DNA of 64,000 nucleotides from Cupriavidus pauculus (GTDB lineage Bacteria; Pseudomonadota; Gammaproteobacteria; Burkholderiales; Burkholderiaceae). The position numbers were made by a program, and so were the translations under genes. The notes beneath the pieces were generated by a model, which had not been told where the DNA came from, searched no databases, and was given only the letters and a program-made list of their open reading frames with translations. Location of the stretch: positions 2,957,501-3,021,500 of the forward strand of contig NZ_CP044067.1 in the NCBI RefSeq assembly GCF_008693385.1, read 5' to 3'. Shown here in pieces: positions 38,509 through 50,166 of this stretch. Within the stretch, counting starts at the first letter, position 1; every line of letters starts with the position of its first letter.

Positions 38509-38536
38509 CCTCTCTCCCCCCGAGAGGGGAGAGAGG
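38509..38536. repeat. CCTCTCTCCCC/GGGGAGAGAGG hairpin, REP-like copy 3
   Basis: A perfect 11-bp stem with a 6-base loop lies in the 85-bp gap between the adhesin stop and the TolC-like gene. It is the longest of the related GC hairpins in the window. In this place it could attenuate read-through or protect the 3' end of the 11-kb adhesin message. Confidence 0.6.
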
Positions 38537-38546
38537 GTCAATCCCT

Positions 38547-41500
38547 TCACACCACCAGTTGGTGGTTCGCCAGCAAGGTCTCCAGGTTCGTCGTCACGTT
38601 GTTCAGCGTCACCAGCGTCTGCGACGAGAACGCGGCGCCCGCGCCGTCGCGGTCGATGGCGATGATCGTGTTGCCGTTGACGTTGGTCACGCTCACGAAG
38701 TTGCGGATCGCGTCGCCGGCATCGATCGTGGCCACGCCGTTGACGTAATGCGCCGGACCATCCGCGTCGTGCTGGTACCCCACGAGCAACGCCGAGATAT
38801 CGATCCGGTCCGCACCGGTCTGGTTCGGGCCCGAGGCCACCACGAAATCCGTGATCACGTCGCTGCCGTTGCCGGCGGTGTTGTCGGTGCCGTTGACCTC
38901 CCAGAGGAACACGTCGCCGCCCGTGCCGCCCGTCAGCGTGTCGTTGCCGCTGCCACCGATCAGGATGTCGTTGCCCGCGCCGCCGTTGAGCGTGTCGTTG
39001 CCGGCCCCGCCACGCAGCAGGTCGTTACCGCCGCCGCCATTGAGCGTGTCGTTGCCCGCATAGCCGTACATCCGATCGTCGCCGGCGGAACCGTTGAGCG
39101 TATTGGCGGTCGTGGTGCCTTCGATGATCGTGGAGGACTGCGTGCCGCCGAGCAGGTTGGTCAGCACGCCGGCACTGAGCAGCTGGCTCGCGGTGCTGGT
39201 GGACGTGAGTCCGGTGGTATCGGTCGCCGAGATCGTCAGCGAGTTCAGCAGCGCGGCGTTGACACCCAGCAGCCCGTTGCTCAGCGTGACCGACCCGAGC
39301 AGCTCGTTGAGGTGCAGGTTGTCGATCGGCCCGCCGTCGAGCGACGTGACCGTAAGCAGCGACGACGCGCCGATCCCGAGCACGCCCGGGTTGTTCACCA
39401 CCGTGAACCGCAGCCCGAGCTCGGCCGCGAGCGTCTGGTTGGCGTTGAGCGTCTGCAGTGCCAGCAGGTCCAGCACGCCTCCGAACGAGATCTGCACCTG
39501 CTGGATATTGTTGTTGTAGTCGCTGGCCGCGAAGAACTGCTGTTGGCCGAGCTCGATGAGCCCCAGCACGTTCGCGTCGGCGATGCCGAGCAGCCCACCC
39601 GCATCGCGTACCGTGACCTGCGGTGCGACGTTGTGGTTGATGGTCAGCGCCTGGCTCGCGATGCCGCCGATATTGCCGGCCGCATCGACCACGCGCGTGC
39701 TGATGGTGTAGCTGCCGTCGGCCAGCACGCCGCTCGAATACCAGGTCCACGCGGTGCCCGCGACGATCGCGTTCGTCCACGTGGTGCCGCCATTGAGGCT
39801 GACCTGCAGCACTTCGCCCGCGCCCAGCGCGGCGCTCAGCGTGCCGCCGACGATCGGCGTGGTATCGCCGGTCACGAAGTCGCCGATCGTGCCCGTGTCG
39901 TCGGTAATCGTCGTGATCGCCGTCGTGACGGTCGGCGCCACCGTGTCGATCGTGAGAGTGAACGCCGCGGTCGGCGCGCTCACGTTGCCCGAGGCATCGG
40001 TCGCGGTGACGGTCAGCGCGTACGTCCCGTTGCCGAGCGCCGTCGGGGTAAAGCTCCAGTTGCCCGTGCCATCGACCACCACCGTTCCGAGCAGCGTGGC
40101 GCCGTTGAACACGCTGATCAGCGCGCCCGCCTCGGCGGTGCCGTTCAGCGTCGGTGTGGTGTCGTTGGTGCTCGCGCCGCTGAGCAGCGTGCCGACCACG
40201 GGCGCCACGTTATCGACCACGCTGGAGATGACGGGCACGGTCGGTGCCAGCGCATCGACGGTCGCCGTCACGCGGGGGCTGGTATTGCCGGCCCCATCGA
40301 CGGACGTCACGCCGACGACGATACCGTTGCCCAGCGCGGGCGATGGCGAGAAAGACCACGTGCCGCCCGCGGTGGCGGTCACCGAGACATCGGCCACGCC
40401 ATCGCCGTTGAGGTCGATGGCGACGACGCTGCCCGCCTCCGCGGTGCCGGTGAGCGAGGTGCCGCTCGCACGCGTGATGACCGGCGCGACCGGCGCGATG
40501 GTATCGACGATAAAGCCGAAGGGCGCGGTGGCGCCGCTGATATTCCCGACCGCGTCCGTGGCCGTGACGGTCAGCGCGTAGGTGCCGTTGGCAAGGGCCG
40601 GTGTCGTGAAGGACCAGTTGCCGTTGACGTCCGCGACGACGGTGCCGAGCAGCGTCACGCCGTTGAATACGCTGACGGTGCTGCCCGCTTCCGCGGTGCC
40701 GGTCAGCGTCGGCGTGGTGTCGTTGGTACGCCCGCCCAGCGCAATACCGCCCACCACGGGCGCCACATCGTCGGTGACGGTCAGGAGGATCGGCACGGCT
40801 GGCGCGAGCCGGTCGATGACCGTGCTGGCGGGAGCGCTGACATTGCCGGCCGCGTCGGTGGCGGTGACCGCGACCACGGTGCCATTGACGAGCGGCACGG
40901 CGGGCGTATAGGTCCACGTGCCGCCGGCGGTGGCCGTGACCGTCGCATCGGCCACGCCGTCGCCGTTGAAGTCGAGCCCGACGAGGCTGCCGGCTTCCGC
41001 GGTGCCGGTCAGCGTGGTGCCGTTGCTCGCGCCCACGGTGGGCAGCGCGGGCGCGGCGGTATCCACGCGGAACGTGAAGCCGCCGCTGGCGACGCTGGTG
41101 TTGCCGACCGCGTCGGTCGCGGTGGCGGTGATCGTGTAGGTGCCGTCGATGAGCGCGGGCGGCGTGAAGGTCCACGCGCCGCCCGTTGCCGTGACGGTGC
41201 CGAGCAGCGTGGTGCCGTTGTAGATATTGACGATGCTGCCGGCCTCGGCCGTGCCCGTGAACGTCGGCGTGGTGTCGTTGGTCACGCCATTGGCCAGGAT
41301 CGACCCGAGGCCCGGCGCGACGTCGTCGGTCACGGTCAGCAGGACCGGCGCGGCGGGCGCCGCCGCATCGACGATCGTCGAGGCGGGCGGGCTCGTATTG
41401 TTGGCCGCGTCGGTCGCGGTCACCGTGACGACGATGCCGTTGCCGAGCCGCACGGGCGGGGTATAGGTCCATGCGCCGCCCGCGCTGGCGAACACCGAGA

Positions 41501-44500
41501 CATCGGCGACGCCGTCACCGGTAAGGTCGATATTGACGCGGCTGCCGGCCTCGGCGGTGCCGGCCAGTACCGTGCCGTTGGTCGCCGCGATGGTCGGCAA
41601 TGCCGGCGGCGTGGTGTCGTTGAGGTTGATGTTGACCGTCGTCGAGGCGCCGGCGGCGCTGGGATTGCCCGCGCGGTCGGTCGCCGTGACCGTCACGACG
41701 ACACCGTTGCCGAGCGCCGTGGTGGGTTGATACGACCAGTTGCCGCTTGCATTGACCCCGACCGTGGCGTCGGCCACGCCATCGCCATTGAGGTCGATAT
41801 TGACGAAGCTGCCCGCTTCGCCCGTGCCCGACAGGATCGTGCCGTCGGTCGGCACGACCGTCGGCGCCGGCGGGGGAGCCGTATCGATGGTGATCGCGAA
41901 GCTCGTGCTGGCGCCGCTGGCATTGCCGGCCGCGTCCGTGGCGACGGCCGTGAACGTATACGTGCCGTCGGGCAGGCCCGTGGCCGGCGTGAACGTCCAG
42001 TTGCCGAGCGGATCGGCCGTGGCCGTGCCGACCAGCGCGGCACCGTTGAAGATATTGACGGTGCTGTTGGCCTCGGCGGTGCCCGCGAGCGTCGGCGTGT
42101 TGTCGTTGCTGAAGCCGCCGGGGCCCACCGCGCCCAGTACCGGACCGAAGTTGTCGGTGATGCTGGCGATGACCGGCGTATTCGGCGGCGCGGTGTCGAT
42201 CACGAGCACGAACGGCGCGCTGGGCAGGCTGACATTGCCCGCGTCGTCGGTCGCGGTGATCGTGAGCGTGTAGGTGCCGTCGGCCAGGTCGTCTGGCGGC
42301 GTGAACGTCCACGCGCCCCCGGTGGCCGTGACGGTGCCGATCAGCGTCGTGCCGTTGAAGATATTGATCGTGCTGCCGGCCTCGGCGGTACCGGCCAGCG
42401 TCGGCGTACCGTCGTTGGTGCTGCCGCCCGAGAGAACGGTCCCGAGCACGGGCCCGACGTTGTCGGTCACGCTCACCAGCACTGGCGCCGCCGGCGCCGC
42501 GGCGTCGATCGTCACCGTGGCCGCGGTGCTGCTGTTGCCGGCCGCGTCGATGGCGGTCACGTTGACGACCGCGCCGTTCGCCAGCGGGGTCGCGGGCGTG
42601 TAGGTCCAGTTGCCCGCCGTGTCGGCGATGACCGTGGTATCGACGGTGCCGTCGTTGTTGAGATCCAGCCCGATCGTGGTGCCCGCGTCGGCGGTACCGC
42701 TCAGCGTGGCGGCGGTATTCAGGACGATGACGGGCACCGTGGGCGGCGTCGTGTCGATCGTCACCGTGAACACGGCGCTCGGCGCGCCGATATTGCCCAC
42801 GGCATCGGTCGCCGTCGCGGTCAGCGTATAGGTGCCTTCGGGCAGTCCCGCCGTCGGCGTAAAGGTCCAGTTGCCATTGATGTCGGCGGTGGTGGTGCCG
42901 ACCAGCGCGGTGCCGTTGAAGATATTGACCGTGCTGTTGGCTTCGGCGGTGCCGGTCAGCGTCGGCGTCGTGTCGTTGGTGCTGCCGCCCGACAGCACCG
43001 GCCCCGTGACCGGGGTGACGTTGTCGGTCACGCCGGAGATGACCGGCGCGGGCGGCGGGGCCGCATCGATGACGGTCGTGGACGGCGTGCTCGCGTTACC
43101 CGCGGCATCGATCGCGACCACGCTGACCGTGGTCCCGTTGGCCAGCGCCGGTGCGGGCGTATAGGTCCAGACGCCGGCACCGTTGGCGGTGACCGTGGCG
43201 TCGGCGGTGCCGTCGCCATTGAGGTCTAGGGCAATGGTGCTGTTGGCGGCGGCCGTACCCGTGATCGACGTGCCGTTGCTCGCGGCGATGACCGGCGGGG
43301 GCGGCGCGACCGTATCGACGGTCAGCGTGAAGGTGGCGGTCGGCGTGCTGACGTTGCCGGACGCGTCGGTCGCGGTGGCGGTCAGCGCATAGGTGCCGTC
43401 GATCAGCCCGGTGGCGGGCGTGAAGGTCCAGTTGCCGTTCGCATCGGCGGTAACCGTGCCGATAAGCGCGGCGCCGTTGAAGACGTTGATCGTGCTGCCG
43501 GCTTCGGCGGTACCCGATAGCGTGGGCGTGTTGTCGTTGGTGCTGCCGCCCGTGAGCACGGGGCCGACCACCGGGCCGACGTTGTCGGTCACGCTGACGA
43601 TGACCGGCGCCGCTGGCGCGACGCCATCGATCGTCACGCTGGCCGCCGCGCTCGTGTTGCCCGCGGGGTCGGTGGCGGTGACGCCCACCACGGTACCGCT
43701 GGCGATCGGCAGCACGAGCGTGTAGCTCCATGTACCCGCCGGAGTGGCCGTGACGCTCACGTCCGCGGTGCCGTTGCCGTCGAGGTCGATATTGACCGTG
43801 CTGCCGGCAACCGCGGTACCGGTCAGTTGAGAGAGGATCGCGCCATTGCTCGGGTTGACCGTCGGCACGGCGGGCGGCGTGGTGTCGATGACCACGTTGA
43901 ACGCGGCGCTCGCGCCGCTGACGTTGCCGGCGGGATCGGTGGCGGTGGCCGTCAGCGAGTAGTTGCCGTCGAGCAGCGCGGGCGAGGGCGTGATGGTCCA
44001 GACGCCGAGACCGTTGGCCACGGCCGTGCCCACGAGCGTGGTGCCGTTGAACAGCTGGACGGTGCTGCCGGCTTCGGCCGTGCCGGTGAGCGTGGGCGTG
44101 GTGTCGTTGGTGACGCCACCCGACAGGATGGGTCCGACGATCGGTGCGGCATCGTCGGTGGCGCCGAGAATGACCGGCGCCGACGGCGCGGCGCGGTCGA
44201 TGACCGTGGTGGCGGGCGTGCTGGCATTGCCGGCCGCATCGACGGCGACCGCGACCACCGTGACGCCGTTGAGCAGCGGCGTGGCGGGCGTGTAGGTCCA
44301 GTTGCCGCTTGCGTTCGCAACGACCTGCGCGTCGGCGGCGCCGTCGCCGTTGATATCGATCGCGATGGTGCTCCCGGCGACGGCGGTACCCGAGATCACG
44401 TTGCCGTTGCTCGGCGCGATGACCGGCGGCGGCGGGGGTGCGGTGTCGACGGTGAACGTGAAGGCCGCGCCGGGCGCGCCCACGTTGCCGAGCGCGTCGG

Positions 44501-47500
44501 TGGCCGTGGCGGTGACCGTGTATGTGCCGTCGGGCAGAGCGGTCGTGGGCGTAAAGGTCCAGACGCCCGAGCCGTTGGCCGTGACCGTGCCGAGCAGCAC
44601 GGTGCCGTTGTACAGGTTGATGGTGCTGTTGGCTTCGGCCGTGCCGGTCAGCGTGGGCGTGGGATCGTTGGTGGCGCCCCCGGCGGAAATCGGACCGGTG
44701 ACGGGGCCCACGTCATCGAACGCGCCCGTGAACACGGGCGGTGCCGGCGGTGCCGAGTCGATCGCCGTGCTGGCCGGCGCGCTCACGTTGCCGGCCGCAT
44801 CGACGGCCGTCACGGTGATGACGGTGCCGTTGGCGAGCGGCGGCGCGGGCGAGAACGACCAGGTGCCGCCTGGCGTGGCGGTGACCGTCACGTCGGCCAC
44901 GCCGTCGCCATTGAAGTCGATGCGCACGAGCGTGCCCGCATCGGCGGTACCCGACAGCGCGGTACCGTTCGTCGGTGCAACGGTCGGCGCGCCGGGCGGC
45001 ACCGTGTCGATGGTGACCGTGAACGCCGGTGTCGGCGCGCTGACGTTGCCGACGGCATCGGTCGCCGTGGCGGTCAGCGTGTAGGTGCCGTCCGTCAGCC
45101 CCGCGGCGGGCGTAAAGCTCCAGTTGCCGTTGGCGTCGGCATTGGCGGTGCCGATCGGCGTAGCGCCGTTGAAGATACTGATGGTGCTGTTGGCCTCGGC
45201 CGTACCGGACAGCGTCGGCGTATTGTCGTTGGTCGCGCCGCCCGACAGGATCGGGCCGGTGACCGGTGCCGCGTTGTCGGTCACACTTGTGATCGCGGGC
45301 GCGGCAGGCGCGGCACGATCGACCGTGAGCGTCGCGGCGCCGCTCATGTTGCCCGCGGGGTCGGTGGCGGTCACGTTGACCACCGTACCGTTGCCCAGCG
45401 GCAATGCGGGCGTATAGCTCCACGTGCCGCCCGGCGTGGCCGTAACGGTCACGTCGACGGTGCCATTCCCGTCGAGATCGAGATTGACCGTGCTGCCGGC
45501 TTCCGCGGTACCGGTCAGCGTGCTGCCGTTGGTCGGCGCGATGGTCGGCACGGCCGGGGCGGCGGTGTCGACGACGACGGTATAGCCCGTGCTCGGCACG
45601 CTGATATTGCCGACGGCATCGGTGGCGGTGACCGTGTACGTATGGCTGCCGTCGTTCGCGCCAGTCGGCAGCGTGAACGTCCACGTCCCCCCCGTGGCCA
45701 CGGCCGTGCCGAGCAGTGTCGTGCCTTCATACACGCTGACCGTGCTGCCGGCTTCGGCCGTGCCCGACAGCGTGGGCGTGGTGTCGTTGGTGCTGCCGCC
45801 GCTGAGGACCGGTCCGCGCGGATCGGTGGCAACCACGATGACGGGTTGCGCGGGTGGTGCGCCATCGACGGTGGCCGTGCCCGCCAGGCCCGTATTGCCG
45901 GCCGTGTCGGTGGCGGTGGCGCTCACCACGGTGCCGTCCGGCAGACGCGTGGCGGGCGTATAGGTCCAGTTGCCCGCGCTGTCGGCCTGGACCGTGACGT
46001 CGGCGGTGCCATCGCCATCGAGATCGAGATTGACGGTGCTCCCTGCCTCGGCGGTGCCCGTCAGCACGGTGCCGTTGGTTGCCGCGATGGTCGGCGCCGC
46101 GGGCGGCGTCGTATCGACGATGCTGCCGTCGACCGTGGTCGTGGCCGCGCCGCTCGTATTGCCGGCGGCATCGGTCGCGGTGACGCTGACGACCGTGCCG
46201 TTGGGCAGCGGCGTGCCGGGCAGGTACGACCAGTTGCCGCCGCTGTTCGCGACGACGGTGGCGTCCGGCGTGCCGTCGTTGTCGAGGTCGATGTTGATGG
46301 TCGCGCCGGCTTCCGCCGTGCCCGTGAGCGTGGTGCCATTGGTCGCGGCCACGCTTGGCACCGGCGGCGGCGTCGTGTCGACGGCAATCGTGTAGACGGC
46401 GCTCGGCGCGCTTTCGTTGCCCGCCGCGTCCGTGGCCGTCACGGTCAGGCCATACGTCGCATTGGCGGTCAGCGCCGTGGTCGGGGTCACGCTCCAGTTG
46501 CCGTCGATATCGGCGGTGGCGGTGCCGATGAGCGTGGTGCCGTTGTACAGGTTGATGACGGCGCCCGCCGCGGCGGTGCCTGTCAGCGTGGGCGTGGTGT
46601 CGTTGGTCGCGCCGCCGTTGACGATCGCACCGAGGCCCGGCAACTGATCGTCGGTCGCGCCCGTGACGACCGGCGCGGCGGGCGCGGCGGTGTCGATGAC
46701 GATCGTATAGGGCGCGCTGGGCGTGCTCGTGTTGCCGGCCGCATCGGTCGCGGTGACGGTGACGTTGTACGTGCCGTCGGGCAGGCCGGCCGGTGGCGTG
46801 AAGGTCCAGTTGCCGCCCGTTGCCACGACGGTGCCGAGCAGCGTGGTGCCGTTGAAGATCTGGATCGTGCTGCCGGCCTCGGCGGTGCCTGCAATGGTCG
46901 GCGTGTTGTCGTTGGTGCTGCCACCGTTGCCCACGGGACCGGTGACCGGCGCGACATTGTCGGTGACGGAGGCGATGACCGGCGGCGCGGGCGGCGCGGC
47001 ATCGATCGTCACGGTGGCGGGCGGGCTGCTGTTGCCCGCGGCGTCGACGGCCGTCACGTTGACCGTCGCCCCATCGGCAAACGGCGTGGCGGGCGTGTAG
47101 GACCACGTGCCGCCGGGTGTGGCCGTCACGGTGACGTCGGGCGTGCCGTCGTTGTTCAGATCGATCGCCACGATGCTGCCCGCGAGGGCCGTCCCCGCGA
47201 GCGTGCTGGCGCTGCTCTGTGTAATGACCGGCGTGGCCGGCGGCGCGGTGTCGATGGTCAGCGCGAACGGCCCGCCGGCCTGGCTGACATTGCCGAGCGG
47301 ATCGGTGGCCGTGGCCGTAAACGAATAGGTGCCGTCGGGCAGGTCCGCCGCGGGCGTGATGCGCCAGTTGCCGTCGACGTCGACGAGCGCCGTCCCGACG
47401 AGCGTGGTGCCGTTATAGACGTTGACGGTGCTGCCGGGCTCGCCGGTACCGGTGAACGTGGGCGTGGGGTCGTTGGTGCTGCCGCCGCTCGCGACGGGAT

Positions 47501-49670
47501 CGGTGCCCGGTGCGACGTTGTCCGTGACCGTGCCGAACAGCGGTCCCGGGGGCGGGGCCGCATCGACGGTCGTGGTGGCCGGCGCGCTCGCGTTGCCGGC
47601 CGCATCGACGGCGGTCACGGTGACGACGGTGCCATTGGCGAGCGGGGGCGCGGGGGTGTACGTCCACGTACCGCCGGGCGTGGCGGTGACCGTGGCTTCG
47701 GGCACGCCGTCGCCATTGAGGTCGATGGCCACCACGCTGCCCGCGACAGCGGTACCGGACAGCGTGCCGCCATTGGTTGCGGCAATCGTCGGCGCGGCGG
47801 GCGCGGCCGTGTCGATGGTGAGCGTGAACGGCGCGCTCGGATTGCTGACGTTGCCGACCGCATCGGTCGCGGTGATGGTCAGCGCGTAGGTGCCGTCGGG
47901 CAGCGCGGTGCCGGGCGTGAAGGACCAGTTGCCATTGGCGTCCGCCGTGACGGTGCCGATCAGCGCGGTGCCGTTGTAGATGTCGATCGTGCTGTTGGCT
48001 TCGGCGGTGCCTGTCAGCGTGGGCGTGCCGTCATTGGTGCTCGCCCCGCTCGAAAGCGGACCGGTCACGGGCGTGGCATCGTCGGTCACGCTGCCGAGTA
48101 CCGGCGCATTGGGCGCGGCGGCATCGACGGTAACGCGCGCGGGCTCGCTTGCGTTACCCGCGGTGTCCATCGCGGTCACGGTGACGACCGTGCCGTTGGG
48201 AATCTGCGTCGCGGGTGTGTAGGTCCAGGTGCCGGCGTTGGTGGCGGTGACGGTCACATCCATATTGCCGTCGCCGTCGAGGTCGATGCCCACCGTGGCG
48301 CCCGCTTCCGCGGTGCCGCTCAGCGTGGTGCCGTTGGTCGGGGCGATGGTCGGCAGCCCCGGCGGCGTGACGTCGGCCAGCGTCGAGGTGGCCGGCAGGC
48401 TCGTATTGCCCGCCGCGTCGCTGGCCGTCACGCTGACCACGGCGCCCGGTGCCACGGGCGTCGTGATCGTATAGGACCAGTTACCGTTGGCATCGGCGAC
48501 GACGGTGGCGTCCGGCGCGCCGTCGCCATTCAGATCGATGCGAATCGTGCTGCCCGCTTCGGCGGTGCCGGTCAGCGCGGACGTGTCGCTCTGCAGGATC
48601 GTCGGCGCGCCCGGCGCGACCGCATCGACCGTTGCCAGCGCGGCGGGGCTCGCATTGCCGGCCGCATCGGTCGCGGTCACGGAGACCACGGTGCCATTCG
48701 CGAGCGGCGTGGCGGGGGCATAGTGCCAGTTGCCGTTGGCGTCGGCGGTGACCGTCGCGTCGGGCCGCCCGTCGCCATTGAGATCGATGCTGACGAGACT
48801 GCCGGCCTCGGCCGTGCCCGAGAGTTCCGCGCCGGCTGTCGGATTGATTGTCGGCGTGGCCGGCACGGTGGTATCGACCACGACATTGAGTTCGGTCGGC
48901 GTGCTGGGCGTACCGTCGGCATTCACGTTCGTGACGACGATCTGGTGCGCGCCTTCGGCGAGCCGCGGCACCATATAGGTCCAGTTGCCGTTGGCGTCGG
49001 GGGTGACGGTGACCGGCGGCTGGCCGTCGATCGAGATCAGGATGCTGCCGTTCGGCGGGGAGATCGTGCCGCTGAGCGTGGGCGCGGCGTCGCGCGTGTA
49101 CTGCAGGCCGGAACCGGGTATCACGTTGCCGACCGGCGCGACCGAGGGCGGACTCGGCGGCGTACCGGGTGTACCGGGCGTACCGGGCGTGCCTTCGCCG
49201 GGCGGCGTGCCGCCACCCCCTCCGCCCCCGCCGGTGTTGCCACCGTCGCCCCCGCCACCGCCGCCGGCAGCGGCCGCACCGATGCCTACACCCGCGGCGA
49301 GGCCGAGCAATCCGAGCAACGCCTTCGTCGATGTGCTCATGCCGATCGCCTGGTATGCCACCGCGCCTTCCGCGATGCCATCGCCGCCGGGCACCATCGC
49401 CTGATCGAACGATGCCAGCCAGCGCCCGTCTTCCTGCACGAACACGAGGTTGTTGTACTGCGCGCCGTTCGTGAAGAAGCCGTCGATCCGGAGCGTCTGC
49501 CCATTCTTGAAGCTGATCACGAGATCGTTGCCCTCGCGCGCGTAGTTGGCAACGTTCTCCTTGCTGGCGGCCACGAGGAAGTTCGTTTTGCCGTCTGGCG
49601 CGGTGACCGTACGGGTCCCTGCGGCAACAGCGAAGTCCGTATGCTCATTCAATGCGGCGGGCGAGGCCAT
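38547..49670 (-). CDS. Giant BapA/LapA-like repetitive adhesin exported by type I secretion
   Basis: A 3707-residue surface adhesin. Residues 1-125 form a BapA-prefix-like N-terminal domain, followed by a Gly- and Pro-rich linker (about 130-180). About 34 Ig-like repeats follow. They come in two forms that mostly alternate: form A of about 85-90 residues (motifs [30 protein letters not shown]) and form B of about 100 residues ([33 protein letters not shown]). The last repeat is divergent. The C-terminus has RTX nonapeptides such as [11 protein letters not shown], which bind calcium, and a type I secretion signal region ending [14 protein letters not shown] precedes the ATG. The export genes follow directly on the same strand. 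It should mediate surface attachment and biofilm formation. Confidence 0.95.
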   Translation of the reverse strand: MASPAALNEHTDFAVAAGTRTVTAPDGKTNFLVAASKENVANYAREGNDLVISFKNGQTLRIDGFFTNGAQYNNLVFVQEDGRWLASFDQAMVPGGDGIAEGAVAYQAIGMSTSTKALLGLLGLAAGVGIGAAAAGGGGGGDGGNTGGGGGGGGTPPGEGTPGTPGTPGTPPSPPSVAPVGNVIPGSGLQYTRDAAPTLSGTISPPNGSILISIDGQPPVTVTPDANGNWTYMVPRLAEGAHQIVVTNVNADGTPSTPTELNVVVDTTVPATPTINPTAGAELSGTAEAGSLVSIDLNGDGRPDATVTADANGNWHYAPATPLANGTVVSVTATDAAGNASPAALATVDAVAPGAPTILQSDTSALTGTAEAGSTIRIDLNGDGAPDATVVADANGNWSYTITTPVAPGAVVSVTASDAAGNTSLPATSTLADVTPPGLPTIAPTNGTTLSGTAEAGATVGIDLDGDGNMDVTVTATNAGTWTYTPATQIPNGTVVTVTAMDTAGNASEPARVTVDAAAPNAPVLGSVTDDATPVTGPLSSGASTNDGTPTLTGTAEANSTIDIYNGTALIGTVTADANGNWSFTPGTALPDGTYALTITATDAVGNVSNPSAPFTLTIDTAAPAAPTIAATNGGTLSGTAVAGSVVAIDLNGDGVPEATVTATPGGTWTYTPAPPLANGTVVTVTAVDAAGNASAPATTTVDAAPPPGPLFGTVTDNVAPGTDPVASGGSTNDPTPTFTGTGEPGSTVNVYNGTTLVGTALVDVDGNWRITPAADLPDGTYSFTATATDPLGNVSQAGGPFALTIDTAPPATPVITQSSASTLAGTALAGSIVAIDLNNDGTPDVTVTATPGGTWSYTPATPFADGATVNVTAVDAAGNSSPPATVTIDAAPPAPPVIASVTDNVAPVTGPVGNGGSTNDNTPTIAGTAEAGSTIQIFNGTTLLGTVVATGGNWTFTPPAGLPDGTYNVTVTATDAAGNTSTPSAPYTIVIDTAAPAAPVVTGATDDQLPGLGAIVNGGATNDTTPTLTGTAAAGAVINLYNGTTLIGTATADIDGNWSVTPTTALTANATYGLTVTATDAAGNESAPSAVYTIAVDTTPPPVPSVAATNGTTLTGTAEAGATINIDLDNDGTPDATVVANSGGNWSYLPGTPLPNGTVVSVTATDAAGNTSGAATTTVDGSIVDTTPPAAPTIAATNGTVLTGTAEAGSTVNLDLDGDGTADVTVQADSAGNWTYTPATRLPDGTVVSATATDTAGNTGLAGTATVDGAPPAQPVIVVATDPRGPVLSGGSTNDTTPTLSGTAEAGSTVSVYEGTTLLGTAVATGGTWTFTLPTGANDGSHTYTVTATDAVGNISVPSTGYTVVVDTAAPAVPTIAPTNGSTLTGTAEAGSTVNLDLDGNGTVDVTVTATPGGTWSYTPALPLGNGTVVNVTATDPAGNMSGAATLTVDRAAPAAPAITSVTDNAAPVTGPILSGGATNDNTPTLSGTAEANSTISIFNGATPIGTANADANGNWSFTPAAGLTDGTYTLTATATDAVGNVSAPTPAFTVTIDTVPPGAPTVAPTNGTALSGTADAGTLVRIDFNGDGVADVTVTATPGGTWSFSPAPPLANGTVITVTAVDAAGNVSAPASTAIDSAPPAPPVFTGAFDDVGPVTGPISAGGATNDPTPTLTGTAEANSTINLYNGTVLLGTVTANGSGVWTFTPTTALPDGTYTVTATATDALGNVGAPGAAFTFTVDTAPPPPPVIAPSNGNVISGTAVAGSTIAIDINGDGAADAQVVANASGNWTYTPATPLLNGVTVVAVAVDAAGNASTPATTVIDRAAPSAPVILGATDDAAPIVGPILSGGVTNDTTPTLTGTAEAGSTVQLFNGTTLVGTAVANGLGVWTITPSPALLDGNYSLTATATDPAGNVSGASAAFNVVIDTTPPAVPTVNPSNGAILSQLTGTAVAGSTVNIDLDGNGTADVSVTATPAGTWSYTLVLPIASGTVVGVTATDPAGNTSAAASVTIDGVAPAAPVIVSVTDNVGPVVGPVLTGGSTNDNTPTLSGTAEAGSTINVFNGAALIGTVTADANGNWTFTPATGLIDGTYALTATATDASGNVSTPTATFTLTVDTVAPPPPVIAASNGTSITGTAAANSTIALDLNGDGTADATVTANGAGVWTYTPAPALANGTTVSVVAIDAAGNASTPSTTVIDAAPPPAPVISGVTDNVTPVTGPVLSGGSTNDTTPTLTGTAEANSTVNIFNGTALVGTTTADINGNWTFTPTAGLPEGTYTLTATATDAVGNIGAPSAVFTVTIDTTPPTVPVIVLNTAATLSGTADAGTTIGLDLNNDGTVDTTVIADTAGNWTYTPATPLANGAVVNVTAIDAAGNSSTAATVTIDAAAPAAPVLVSVTDNVGPVLGTVLSGGSTNDGTPTLAGTAEAGSTINIFNGTTLIGTVTATGGAWTFTPPDDLADGTYTLTITATDDAGNVSLPSAPFVLVIDTAPPNTPVIASITDNFGPVLGAVGPGGFSNDNTPTLAGTAEANSTVNIFNGAALVGTATADPLGNWTFTPATGLPDGTYTFTAVATDAAGNASGASTSFAITIDTAPPPAPTVVPTDGTILSGTGEAGSFVNIDLNGDGVADATVGVNASGNWSYQPTTALGNGVVVTVTATDRAGNPSAAGASTTVNINLNDTTPPALPTIAATNGTVLAGTAEAGSRVNIDLTGDGVADVSVFASAGGAWTYTPPVRLGNGIVVTVTATDAANNTSPPASTIVDAAAPAAPVLLTVTDDVAPGLGSILANGVTNDTTPTFTGTAEAGSIVNIYNGTTLLGTVTATGGAWTFTPPALIDGTYTITATATDAVGNTSVASGGFTFRVDTAAPALPTVGASNGTTLTGTAEAGSLVGLDFNGDGVADATVTATAGGTWTYTPAVPLVNGTVVAVTATDAAGNVSAPASTVIDRLAPAVPILLTVTDDVAPVVGGIALGGRTNDTTPTLTGTAEAGSTVSVFNGVTLLGTVVADVNGNWSFTTPALANGTYALTVTATDAVGNISGATAPFGFIVDTIAPVAPVITRASGTSLTGTAEAGSVVAIDLNGDGVADVSVTATAGGTWSFSPSPALGNGIVVGVTSVDGAGNTSPRVTATVDALAPTVPVISSVVDNVAPVVGTLLSGASTNDTTPTLNGTAEAGALISVFNGATLLGTVVVDGTGNWSFTPTALGNGTYALTVTATDASGNVSAPTAAFTLTIDTVAPTVTTAITTITDDTGTIGDFVTGDTTPIVGGTLSAALGAGEVLQVSLNGGTTWTNAIVAGTAWTWYSSGVLADGSYTISTRVVDAAGNIGGIASQALTINHNVAPQVTVRDAGGLLGIADANVLGLIELGQQQFFAASDYNNNIQQVQISFGGVLDLLALQTLNANQTLAAELGLRFTVVNNPGVLGIGASSLLTVTSLDGGPIDNLHLNELLGSVTLSNGLLGVNAALLNSLTISATDTTGLTSTSTASQLLSAGVLTNLLGGTQSSTIIEGTTTANTLNGSAGDDRMYGYAGNDTLNGGGGNDLLRGGAGNDTLNGGAGNDILIGGSGNDTLTGGTGGDVFLWEVNGTDNTAGNGSDVITDFVVASGPNQTGADRIDISALLVGYQHDADGPAHYVNGVATIDAGDAIRNFVSVTNVNGNTIIAIDRDGAGAAFSSQTLVTLNNVTTNLETLLANHQLVV

Positions 49671-49897
49671 GCTCGTTCTCCTTGTTGTGTCAGCGTGCAG
49701 GCGCTATGGCGGGGGCGGGCGCGGCGAACCGAACTTGTGAAGCGTGCGTGGTGCCGTCCGCCATCCACCGGTCAGACAAACCGTACCCCGCAGCAAGAGG
49801 AAGAAATTGCAAAATTCGGGTGCATTTTGATTGCTTTATTACAAGGGTCGATAAAGCTTGCACGTCTTTTGAAATAACACTGCACGTAATTTCACGT

Positions 49898-49936
49898 GTT
49901 TCAAACGCTCGCTAGAAAAGTGAGAGCGTTGGAAAC
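49898..49936. promoter_or_regulatory. 13-bp inverted repeat upstream of the adhesin
   Basis: GTTTCAAACGCTC (49898-49910) and GAGCGTTGGAAAC (49924-49936) are complementary at 12 of 13 positions around a 13-base spacer. It could be a transcribed hairpin in the adhesin leader or an operator. Confidence 0.5.
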
Positions 49937-50004
49937 CCAAGCCAGATGCCATGTCCGAGGACATTCCGCGTGGCATGATGGCTTGAATCGAGGTCCATAA
50001 AAAA

Positions 50005-50027
50005 TTATTTAATTTTGAATTAAATAA
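50005..50027. promoter_or_regulatory. Perfect AT-only palindrome, 10-3-10
   Basis: TTATTTAATT-TTG-AATTAAATAA is a perfect inverted repeat with only A/T in its arms, in the most AT-rich patch of the window, 335 bp upstream of the adhesin ATG. Such sites suit a repressor or a nucleoid protein of the H-NS type. Confidence 0.5.
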
Positions 50028-50166
50028 CAATTAAGTGAACCATGCGGCGCGAGATAATTGTGCTGAATGACTTTAGCGTAAACGGCGTGTTTTTGACATT
50101 GCCGTATTTGAGGAGGGAAGTAAAACGAAAGGGCGTTTGAATTCGGCACGCCCCTTGGGGGATGGG

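Larger units (their letters stand above)
49671..50166. promoter_or_regulatory. AT-rich regulatory region upstream of the adhesin gene
   Basis: This 496-bp stretch has no gene. Its part from about 49800 to 50130 is far more AT-rich than the rest of the window and full of dyads. ATGTCC-GA-GGACAT lies at 49951-49964. The motif CACGT occurs three times on the plus strand (49861, 49883, 49893), spaced 22 and 10 bp. A clean -35/-10 pair is not obvious. The only neighbour transcribed away from it is the adhesin, since the dadA-like gene ends here, so it most likely controls the adhesin. Confidence 0.6.

Noticed and set aside
43827..49877. A 2016-codon open frame on the plus strand (and another of 1686 codons at 38169-43229)
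   Set aside because: Both are antisense to the repetitive adhesin. The repeat composition keeps that frame free of stops, and the translation is low-complexity Arg/Gly/Val with no domain.
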